Source of the DNA: JBOGZI01 sp050697275
Lineage (GTDB): Bacteria > Actinomycetota > Thermoleophilia > Solirubrobacterales > 70-9
Direction of reading: 5' to 3'
Assembly: GCA_050697275.1 (NCBI GenBank)
Contig: JBOGZI010000291.1
Coordinates: forward strand, 1-15,699
Length of the DNA: 15,699 nucleotides
Part shown: positions 6,427-12,618 of the stretch, one piece after another
Numbering within the stretch: position 1 is the first letter of the stretch
How the letters are laid out: each line of letters starts with the position of its first letter
Notes under the pieces: generated by a model
Told to the model about the DNA's origin: nothing
The model's input: only the letters and a program-made list of their open reading frames with translations
The model's database searches: none
Position numbers and translations under genes: made by a program

Positions 6427-6633
6427 ATGAGCACCGCGGTACCGGGTTCGCGCTGGGGACGCCGTCTGACGGCGGTCGCCGCGGCGTCCGCGATCGGGAT
6501 CGCCGGGGTCAGCTGCGGCGAGAAGGACGAGCCGGAGCTGACCACGCCGTCGGTCAGCGTGCCGACGACGCCCACGGCTCCGGCGACGCCGACCACGACC
6601 GTGCCCGGAACTCCGACCCAGCCGGCTCCCTAG
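6427..6633 (+). CDS. Small Thr/Pro-rich lipoprotein
   Basis: Product 68 aa. After a basic N-terminus comes a hydrophobic segment ending AGVSC, a lipobox with Cys30. The mature part is only 39 residues: a short acidic stretch followed by a low-complexity Thr/Pro/Val tail of the kind that acts as a surface spacer. No domain is present. It ends 6 bases from the convergent kinase gene. ATG 6427 has no clear ribosome site upstream; a TACCGT hexamer ending about 9 bases before it could be a weak -10. Confidence 0.6.
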   Translation: MSTAVPGSRWGRRLTAVAAASAIGIAGVSCGEKDEPELTTPSVSVPTTPTAPATPTTTVPGTPTQPAP

Positions 6634-6639
6634 CCCGCC

Positions 6640-7737
6640 CTACTCGCCCTGGCGGCGCAGCCAGTCGGCGAAGGCGCGGGCCTGCTCGCTCGGCTCGCCG
6701 AGCTGAGGAGCGGGCTCGACGCCCCTGCCCCCCTCGACCGCCGCGCCCTGGCCGGCCCGCCCGCTGGCCGGAGCGTCGGTGGGATCGGAGTCCTCGGAGT
6801 CGACCGCGGCGAAGACCCCGACCGCGAGGGCGAGCCCGACCAGGAGCGCGACCGCGAGGGTGATGCGGCTCCTGAGGTCGGGAAAGCGCCGGCGGGCGTG
6901 GCCGCGAGGCGAAGCTGCCGCGGTGCGGGGAAGCCGCTCCGTGACCTCCGGGGCCGCACCCCGGCGCCTGGTCAGCCTGGACAGCGGCCGGGTCGGCGCC
7001 GCCGCTCCGTTCACCTCGGCGAGGGCTTCGCCGAGCTCGGTGGCGTCACGGAACCGCTCGCGCGGATCCTCCCGCAGGCACCGCTCGACGATCTCCGTCA
7101 GCGCGGCGGGGCGGTTGGCCGGAAGGATCTCATCCGCGACCACGCCGCAGGCGTAGACGTCGGTGGCCGGGCTGAGCTTCCCGTCGGCGAGCTGCTCGGG
7201 CGCCATGTAGCGGTCGGTGCCGACGACCAGCCCGGTCTTGGTCAGCCGGGTGTCCTCCACGGCGCGGGCGATGCCGAAGTCGACGATCTTGAGGCAGCCG
7301 TCCTCGTCGCGCAGCAGCAGGTTCTGGGGCTTCACGTCGCGGTGGACGAGGCCCCGGTCATGGGCGTGCCCGAGCCCCTCGCAGAGCTGCTGCAGGACCG
7401 GTAGGGCCTCGCGCGTGGGCAGCGCGCGACGGCGGCGCTCCAGCCGGTCGGTCAGCGTCCCGCCGTCGACGTGCTCCATGACGATGAAAGGACGATCCCC
7501 CTCCTCCCCCACGTCGAAGACCTGGACCACGTTGGGGTGATCCAGCTTCGCCGCGAGCCGCGCCTCGCGCTTGAACCGTTTGCGCACGTCGTCGTCGCCC
7601 GCGAGGTTGTCGGCGAGCAGCTTCAGCGCCACGGTCCTTCCCAGCTCCCGATCCCGCGCCCTGAACACGGTCGCCATGCCGCCGTGTCCGAGCCGGCGTT
7701 CGAGCTCGTATCTGCCCGCCACCTGCTCGGGGGTCAT
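6640..7737 (-). CDS. Membrane Ser/Thr protein kinase (PknB-like, shortened C-lobe, no PASTA)
   Basis: Product 365 aa. The kinase domain (about 9-240) shows the glycine loop LGHGGMATV (16-24), Lys39 in VALKLL, catalytic HRDVKPQN (132-139), DFG (153-155) and APE (179-181), so it should be active. After DVYACGVV (about 200) the region that normally holds helix F's end, helix G and the connecting loops is about 30 residues shorter than in PknB. A basic, Thr-containing linker leads to one membrane helix (about 292-312), then an about 50-residue Gly/Pro-rich outer part without PASTA repeats. The ATG overlaps the upstream lipoprotein stop by ATGA and has a GGAGG 6 bases away, so the lipoprotein and kinase are probably co-made and may form a sensing pair. 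Confidence 0.92.
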   Translation of the reverse strand: MTPEQVAGRYELERRLGHGGMATVFRARDRELGRTVALKLLADNLAGDDDVRKRFKREARLAAKLDHPNVVQVFDVGEEGDRPFIVMEHVDGGTLTDRLERRRRALPTREALPVLQQLCEGLGHAHDRGLVHRDVKPQNLLLRDEDGCLKIVDFGIARAVEDTRLTKTGLVVGTDRYMAPEQLADGKLSPATDVYACGVVADEILPANRPAALTEIVERCLREDPRERFRDATELGEALAEVNGAAAPTRPLSRLTRRRGAAPEVTERLPRTAAASPRGHARRRFPDLRSRITLAVALLVGLALAVGVFAAVDSEDSDPTDAPASGRAGQGAAVEGGRGVEPAPQLGEPSEQARAFADWLRRQGE

Positions 7738-8234
7738 TCGAGGCCTCCCCCGCCGCCGTGCTTCTCCAACCCGGGCGGGAGATCGCCGCCCCGGCCGGGC
7801 GAGCCCGGGCCGGACGAGTCATCGTCGCCGCCGCCCCCGTCGCCCTTTTCGTCCTCCTCGTCCTCCTCGTCCTTACCCTCATCCTTGGGCTTCGGCGGCT
7901 TCTCCTCCTCGACCGGCTCGGGGTCACAGTTGACCGCGTTGACCAGCTCCGCCGCGGCGCCCTCGGCCTCGGCGCGCAGCTGCTCCGGCATCTCGGCCCT
8001 CTCGACCTCCCTGGCGAGATCGTCCGCGTCCTCGGCGGCGCCGCAGATGTCGCCGGAGTCGAGGGAGTCAGCCACCGCATCGCTGCGCTCGGCGAGCCGC
8101 TCCGCCACGGCAGGTTCGAGCCCCGCGGCGTCGGAGGGCGCGTCGTCGCCGGAGCCGCATCCCGTCGCGGCAATCGCGATCGCGATCCCGATCGACAGGC
8201 CCGCTCCCCGCAGTTTTGCGTTGCCCGCTGCCAT
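7734..8234 (-). CDS. Lipoprotein with helical Cys-pair domain and acidic tail
   Basis: About 166 aa from ATG 8234, chosen because GAGG lies 6 bases upstream and the start leads directly into a lipoprotein signal: GLSIGIAIAIAATGC with lipidated Cys26. ATG 8255 is an alternative; the frame is open further up to 8465, but that part overlaps the methyltransferase in another frame. Residues about 35-103 look like a short helical bundle with Cys64 and Cys103 available for a disulphide. The remainder is low-complexity: Pro/Lys, then Asp/Glu, then Gly. Gene order and the ATGA overlap with the kinase suggest an extracytoplasmic partner or ligand-binding subunit of that kinase (inference). The family is not characterised to my knowledge. 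Confidence 0.75.
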   Translation of the reverse strand: MAAGNAKLRGAGLSIGIAIAIAATGCGSGDDAPSDAAGLEPAVAERLAERSDAVADSLDSGDICGAAEDADDLAREVERAEMPEQLRAEAEGAAAELVNAVNCDPEPVEEEKPPKPKDEGKDEEDEEDEKGDGGGGDDDSSGPGSPGRGGDLPPGLEKHGGGGGLE

Positions 8235-8316
8235 CGCGGTCCTCGCCGGGGCCATACCCACCCCACCCTGGCAGGAAACCGTGGCCGCCGCGCCAGGTGG
8301 ACCGCGATCCGCCGAC

Positions 8317-9096
8317 TCAGCGGCCCCCGCGGACAACGGCGTACCAGTAGCTCTCGAAGAACGGCCCCGCCTTCTGGTTGGGCTGTACGTCGATCGCGTG
8401 CCCCCCGGCGGAATCGAGAAACCGGAGGACCTCCTGTTTGGGGATGGTGTGCATTTCCATCGCACGGCGGCGCAGCCACCGTATGACCAGGGTCGCTTGG
8501 CGGACGGGCGCGCGGCGCAGGCTGCGAGTCCTGTGACGCACCCTCGCCGCGGTTCCGCCCCGGGGGCCAGCCGGAATCTGGACGAGGATCAGGCCGCTGT
8601 CCGAGGTAACCCGCAGGAACTCGGCCAGATATCGCTTCACCAGCTCGGGTCGCATGTGCTGGAGCGTGATGCTCGAGTAGACGAAGTCGAAGGAACCCGA
8701 CTCGAAGCGGCGCAGATCCGGACCGGTGTTCAGCAGGAAGTCGCAGTTCCCGCATGAGCCGTTCAGACTCCTCGCGCCCGCGATCATCGGGGCGGCGATG
8801 TCAACTCCGACGACCCGCTTGAAATGCCGGGCGAGGGGGCGGGTGACCCTGCCCAGCCCGCAGCCGAAGTCGAGTGCGAGATCACGACCGCTGGGCCGAT
8901 CGAGGCTCTCGACGTAGGTCATCATCTGGTCGATCTCTCGGGCGCCCGTCGAGAAGAACTCGTCCTCGCCCCAATCATCGCGCGAGCTCAGCACCGCAGA
9001 CATCGGGTTCTCCCTAGCCAGGCGTTCCCACGTACAGCGCAACCGGCGCAGGTGCCTGGGCCTGGTCTCGGTGCCCTGTGACGACATACCGGTCAT
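8317..9096 (-). CDS. Class I SAM-dependent methyltransferase
   Basis: Product 259 aa. The Rossmann-fold SAM site is clear: ALDFGCGLGRVTRPLA is motif I, VVGVDIA the acidic loop that binds the SAM ribose, and FDFVYSSITLQHM the motif IV region typical of Methyltransf_11/25 enzymes acting on small molecules or lipids. A basic insertion (several Arg before AMEMHTIP) precedes the last strands and could touch membrane or nucleic acid. Substrate unknown. It starts 22 bases after the kelch gene stop; ATG 9087 is an alternative start. The next gene begins 82 bases downstream, so it sits in the middle of a minus-strand train. Confidence 0.88.
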   Translation of the reverse strand: MTGMSSQGTETRPRHLRRLRCTWERLARENPMSAVLSSRDDWGEDEFFSTGAREIDQMMTYVESLDRPSGRDLALDFGCGLGRVTRPLARHFKRVVGVDIAAPMIAGARSLNGSCGNCDFLLNTGPDLRRFESGSFDFVYSSITLQHMRPELVKRYLAEFLRVTSDSGLILVQIPAGPRGGTAARVRHRTRSLRRAPVRQATLVIRWLRRRAMEMHTIPKQEVLRFLDSAGGHAIDVQPNQKAGPFFESYWYAVVRGGR

Positions 9097-9118
9097 CCCG
9101 CCCTGCCGCCTGGATCAG

Positions 9119-10135
9119 TCACCCGGCGAGCTGCCGCCGCGAGATGGTGAACACCTCCACCACGTCCGAGAACGCAAATCCCGGCTGCGGCCCTCCCTCG
9201 AGCGCGAAGACCCGCCGACCCTCCGCGGCGACGCCGAGCCCGTGGCGGGGGGTGAGCATCCCCGGTAGGCGGCGCCAACGCTCGCTGGACGGCTGATAGA
9301 GCTCGACCGGCCGGATCGTCTTCCCGCCCTCGGTGAGCTGCTCTCCCCCGACGGCGACGACGCGTCCCTTCACCGACGCCGCGCCGAAGCCGCTCCGCGC
9401 CACCCGTAGACCGGGCAGCCGCGACCAGCGACCGCGACGGGTGTCAAGCTCCTCGACCACGTCGAGGTTGCGGCCCGCGGCTCGCCCTCCGAGGACGACC
9501 ACGCCCCGGCCGAGCACGGCGCTCGCCAGGTGCTCCCGGGCCACCCGCATCCTGGGGCCCGACCGCCAGCTGCCGCTGGCGGAGTCGAAGACCTGGACCA
9601 GCCTCAGGGGCGAGCCGGCGGCGGCGCCGCCGATCGCGTAGAGCGAGTCCCCGACGGGGGCCAGGGTTGCGGCGGCCCGAGGCACCCCGGATTCGGCGAG
9701 CCGCGTCCAGCTGTCGCTCGCCGGGTCATAGCGCTGCAGGGCGTCGGTCTCTCCGGCGAGGCCGCCGCCGGCCGTGTAGCCGCCGAAGACGTAGAGCATG
9801 CCCCCCTGGGCGGCGACCGCGGGGTGGTTGACGGCGACCGGCAGCGGCGCGACCCGCGACCAGGTGCCCGTCGCGATGTCGTAGCGGACGGCCTGGTCGG
9901 TCGTGGCGCCACCGGGCGGCAGGAAGCCCCCGACCACATAGATGTGCCGGCCGATCCGGGCCGCCCCGACCTCCGTCCTGGTGAGCGGGCTCGGCTCGAG
10001 GGCGGCCCAGCGGCCGGGCTTGCCTCCCGGTCCCCCGTTGGCCGACTCGCCGCCGCCGAGCAGCACGATCGCCGCGACGCCCGCCGCCGTCACCAGGCCG
10101 GCGAGCGCGACTCGCGGGCGGCGAAGACGACTCAC
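9119..10135 (-). CDS. Membrane-anchored or secreted kelch-repeat beta-propeller protein
   Basis: Product 338 aa. Basic residues and a hydrophobic segment (about 9-27) form a signal peptide or anchor. Six kelch-type repeats follow, marked by Gly-Gly pairs after hydrophobic strands (YVVGG, YVFGG, YAIGG, VVLGG, VAVGG and a degenerate FALEGG) and conserved Trp in W-S/T-R motifs (TWSR, SWTR, RWSR, RWRR). That is one complete propeller, probably outside the cell, usually a protein- or sugar-binding surface. The GTG start overlaps the stop of the upstream 63-aa gene by GTGA. No enzymatic motif such as galactose oxidase copper ligands is evident. Confidence 0.9.
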   Translation of the reverse strand: MSRLRRPRVALAGLVTAAGVAAIVLLGGGESANGGPGGKPGRWAALEPSPLTRTEVGAARIGRHIYVVGGFLPPGGATTDQAVRYDIATGTWSRVAPLPVAVNHPAVAAQGGMLYVFGGYTAGGGLAGETDALQRYDPASDSWTRLAESGVPRAAATLAPVGDSLYAIGGAAAGSPLRLVQVFDSASGSWRSGPRMRVAREHLASAVLGRGVVVLGGRAAGRNLDVVEELDTRRGRWSRLPGLRVARSGFGAASVKGRVVAVGGEQLTEGGKTIRPVELYQPSSERWRRLPGMLTPRHGLGVAAEGRRVFALEGGPQPGFAFSDVVEVFTISRRQLAG

Positions 10136-10323
10136 GTCGCCGGCCCCGCCCCCGCCGGCCTCTGCTCGAACCCGCTGCAGCTGGTGACCGGGAGCCGCGG
10201 GTAGCGTGGAAAGCTCGGGTCGGTCCTGGAGAGCAGACAGAGCGAGAAGGTGGATCCGCGCGTGTTGCGCACCAGTTGCTGGTGCCGGCAGCGATCGCAG
10301 AGTCCGGCAGCCGGCTCGCTCAC
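10132..10323 (-). CDS. Small conserved Cys protein (63 aa)
   Basis: GTG 10323 to the stop at 10132 gives 63 aa. It has a CDRC knuckle near residues 9-12, a basic QLVRNTRGS segment, a lone Cys in SLCLLSRTDPSFPRYPRLP, and a final Cys. It resembles a short actinobacterial hypothetical protein with C-x2-C and RTDPxFPxYPRLPV that I recall from related genomes, probably zinc-binding. Both ends lie in GTGA overlaps: the start with the coiled-coil gene, the stop with the kelch gene. This makes it a genuine member of the operon although it is hidden at the end of a long spurious antisense frame. Confidence 0.7.
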   Translation of the reverse strand: MSEPAAGLCDRCRHQQLVRNTRGSTFSLCLLSRTDPSFPRYPRLPVTSCSGFEQRPAGAGPAT

Positions 10324-10727
10324 CGCCCGCCGACGTCCTCGGCGGCCTCCTCGGCCTCCTCGACCGCCTCCTCCGCCTCCCCGGCCGCGGCCTTCGCCTC
10401 GAGCGCGGCCGCCTCGGCCCGTCTCGCGGCGCCCTCGGCGATCTCCTCCTCGCCGAAGAGCGCCCGCTTGAGGCGCTCGCCGACGTACTCCCCGCCGCGC
10501 TGCGCCCTCTCGATCGGCTCGGTGAGCTTCACCACCCGGGTGAGCAGGTCGTTCATCCGCTCGGCTTGGACCAGGGCCTCGTCCGCCTGGCGGCGCATCA
10601 GCTCCAGCTGCTCGCGGGAGATCTCCATCAGCTCGTTCGCCTCGCGGATGCTGCGATCCAGGTTGCGGGGCAGATCGAGCAGCGCGACCGCCGCGGAGAT
10701 CGGCCGGGTGATCAGTTCCCGGATCAC
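10320..10727 (-). CDS. Coiled-coil protein, first gene of the minus-strand train
   Basis: Product 135 aa from GTG 10727. An N-terminal hydrophobic segment (about 4-20) is followed by a heptad-like helix with many Arg/Glu/Leu (about 23-75) and an Ala/Glu-rich C-terminal coil. No signal peptide and no known catalytic motif. A TAGGCT hexamer at 10734-10739 ends 6 bases before the GTG, the geometry of a leaderless transcript, so this is probably where the leftward operon begins. Function unknown; such coils may act as scaffolds at the membrane (inference). Confidence 0.75.
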   Translation of the reverse strand: MIRELITRPISAAVALLDLPRNLDRSIREANELMEISREQLELMRRQADEALVQAERMNDLLTRVVKLTEPIERAQRGGEYVGERLKRALFGEEEIAEGAARRAEAAALEAKAAAGEAEEAVEEAEEAAEDVGGR

Positions 10728-10733
10728 GTGCCC

Positions 10734-10739
10734 AGCCTA
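10734..10739 (-). promoter_or_regulatory. Putative -10 element (TAGGCT) of the leftward operon
   Basis: On the minus strand TAGGCT fits TANNNT and lies so that transcription would start at about the GTG of the coiled-coil gene. With a 17-bp spacer the -35 position falls exactly on the centre (CATATG) of the palindrome, a poor match to TTGACA. Placement is by eye. Confidence 0.35.
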
Positions 10740-10747
10740 GCGGCCGC

Positions 10748-10771
10748 CAGCCGCTCCATATGGAGCGGCTG
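10748..10771. promoter_or_regulatory. Perfect 24-bp palindrome, candidate operator
   Basis: CAGCCGCTCCAT is followed directly by its reverse complement; pairing breaks at the next base on each side. It lies in the 121-bp gap between the divergent coiled-coil and ABC transporter genes, over the -35 position of the leftward promoter. A gapless palindrome this long suits a dimeric repressor or activator. It is not followed by a T-run, so a terminator is unlikely. Confidence 0.6.
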
Positions 10772-10836
10772 CTCGCAGCCGCGACCGGTGCTTGCGACTG
10801 ATGGCGACGCCGGGCAGGGGCCACTACTTCACTTTG

Positions 10837-10842
10837 TATAGT
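10837..10842 (+). promoter_or_regulatory. Putative -10 element (TATAGT) of the ABC exporter operon
   Basis: TATAGT is a near-consensus -10 hexamer. It ends 6 bases before GTG 10849, so the transcript would begin at the start codon, a leaderless arrangement common in actinobacteria. No clear -35 is seen. Confidence 0.5.
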
Positions 10843-10848
10843 GAGCGG

Positions 10849-12618
10849 GTGCGCACCTTCCGCCGCCTTCTCGGCTTCCTTCGCCCCTACCGCCGCCCCC
10901 TGCTCGCCTCGCTCGCCCTCGCCTGGCTGGCGATGGGCATGACCGTGCTGATTCCGCTGCTGGTGGGAGGCGCGGTGGACGCGATCGACGACCAGGAGCG
11001 CGACCGGATCCTGCCGCTGGTCCTGGCGCTGCTCGGCGCCGGTCTGCTGCGCCTCGGGCTCACCGTCGGTCGGCGGCTGATCGCGGGCAAGATCTCGCTC
11101 GCGGTCGAGTACGACCTGCGCCAGCGCTTCTACGAGCACCTGCAGCGGCTCGAGCTCGGCTTCTTCGACTCCCAGCAGACCGGCCAGCTGATGTCCCGAG
11201 CCACCGTCGACCTGCAGTCGATCCGCTTCTTCCTCGGCTACGGGCTGATCTGGGTCTCGCAGAGCGCGCTGACGATCCTCTTCGCCGCGAGCGTGATGTT
11301 CGTCCTCGATCCCCTGCTCGCCGTCCTGGCGCTGGCGCCGGTGCCCTTCATCGTCGCCACCGCGACGCGCTACAGCCGGCGCAACCGGCCCGCCGAGCAG
11401 GAAGTCCAGCAGCGGGTGGGCGAGCTGACCGCTGGCGCCGAGGAGAGCGTCTCGGGAATCCGGATCGTCAAGGCGTTCGCGCGGGAGCGGCACATGCTGG
11501 GGCGCTTCCGCCGATCCGTGGACCGGGTCTTCGAGCAGAGCATGTACACGACCCGCCTGCAGGCCTTCTACACGCCGCTGATGGGCTTCCTGCCCAACAT
11601 CGGGCTGGCGGTCGTGCTGCTGGTCGGCGGCCGGCAGGTGATCAACGGGAACATGACCCCCGGCGAGCTCACCGCCTTCTACACCTACCTGGTGCTGCTC
11701 TCCGGCCCCATCCGCTGGCTGGGGATGTCGCTGAGCATGGCCCAGCGGGCCGTCGCCTCCGGCAACCGCATGTTCGAGATCCTCGATCGCGAACCGGCGA
11801 TGAAGAGCCCGCCCGCAGCGCCGCCCCTCCCCGATGGGGGCGGCAACGTCTCGCTGCAGCGCGTGACCCTCCGCTACGACGGCGCGGAGCCGGCCCTGAG
11901 CGGGGTCGATCTCGAGGTGCGTCCGGGGCGGACGGTCGCGCTGGTCGGGCCGACGGCGTCGGGCAAGACCAGCCTGGTGGGCCTGCTCGCACGGCTCTAC
12001 GACCCGAGCGAGGGCCGGGTGATGATCGACGGCGCCGACATCCGCAGCGTCGAACTCGCCTCGCTCCGCTCCGAGATCGCCTTCGTCGCCGACGACAGCT
12101 TCCTCTTCTCGGACACGGTCGCCGGCAACATCGCCTACGCGCGGCCTGATGTCAGCCCGGAGCAGATCGAGGCGGCCGCCCGGCGGGCTCAGGCGCACGA
12201 GTTCGTCACCGCGCTGGCCGAGGGCTACGACACGGTCGTCGGCGAGCGCGGCCTGACCCTCTCGGGCGGCCAGCGCCAGCGGATCGCGATCGCCAGGGCG
12301 CTGCTCGCCGAGCCGCGCATCCTGATCCTCGACGACGCCACCTCCTCGGTCGATGCCCGCACCGAGGCGGAGATCAAGAACGGCCTGCGCGAGGCGATGG
12401 CGGGCCGGACGACCTTCATCGTCGCCCACCGGCTCTCGACCATCTCGCTCGCCGACGAGATCGTCGTCCTCGACCGGGGACGGATCGTCGATCGCGGCAC
12501 CCACGAGGAGCTGCTCGAGCGCTGCCCGCTGTACGAGGAGATCGCCGAGAAGGGCCTCGAGGACTCGGTCTACCTGCAGCGGGATCTCGAGGAGCGCGAG
12601 GAGCTCGCGCGGCTGTGA
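10849..12618 (+). CDS. ABC exporter half-transporter A (degenerate catalytic site)
   Basis: About 589 aa from GTG 10849, preferred because TATAGT lies just upstream and the protein then begins at the usual RTFRRLLGFLRPYRR segment; the frame is open to TTG 10792 with ATG 10801. The first about 310 residues are a six-helix type I exporter membrane domain. The nucleotide-binding domain has Walker A VGPTASGKT (366-374), signature LSGGQ (471-475), Walker B LILDD with Asp496 where the catalytic Glu should be, and H-loop His527. The Q-loop Gln is Asp415. Loss of the Glu with an intact signature is typical of one half of heterodimeric exporters. The stop overlaps the next ABC gene by GTGA. Substrate unknown; drug or lipid export is the usual family role. 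Confidence 0.93.
   Translation: MRTFRRLLGFLRPYRRPLLASLALAWLAMGMTVLIPLLVGGAVDAIDDQERDRILPLVLALLGAGLLRLGLTVGRRLIAGKISLAVEYDLRQRFYEHLQRLELGFFDSQQTGQLMSRATVDLQSIRFFLGYGLIWVSQSALTILFAASVMFVLDPLLAVLALAPVPFIVATATRYSRRNRPAEQEVQQRVGELTAGAEESVSGIRIVKAFARERHMLGRFRRSVDRVFEQSMYTTRLQAFYTPLMGFLPNIGLAVVLLVGGRQVINGNMTPGELTAFYTYLVLLSGPIRWLGMSLSMAQRAVASGNRMFEILDREPAMKSPPAAPPLPDGGGNVSLQRVTLRYDGAEPALSGVDLEVRPGRTVALVGPTASGKTSLVGLLARLYDPSEGRVMIDGADIRSVELASLRSEIAFVADDSFLFSDTVAGNIAYARPDVSPEQIEAAARRAQAHEFVTALAEGYDTVVGERGLTLSGGQRQRIAIARALLAEPRILILDDATSSVDARTEAEIKNGLREAMAGRTTFIVAHRLSTISLADEIVVLDRGRIVDRGTHEELLERCPLYEEIAEKGLEDSVYLQRDLEEREELARL

Noticed and set aside
7358..8755. Minus-strand frame of 465 codons spanning the kinase, lipoprotein and methyltransferase
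   Set aside because: Different frame from three recognisable proteins; Arg/Ala/Pro-rich without motifs.
10748..10771. Palindrome as a transcription terminator
   Set aside because: It lies between divergent start codons and has no T-run on either strand.
10132..12504. Minus-strand open frame of 790 codons opposite ABC half A
   Set aside because: It is the mirror frame of a clear ABC transporter in GC-rich DNA, with low-complexity Gln/Arg/Gly composition. Only its last 63 codons (10323-10132) are a real gene.
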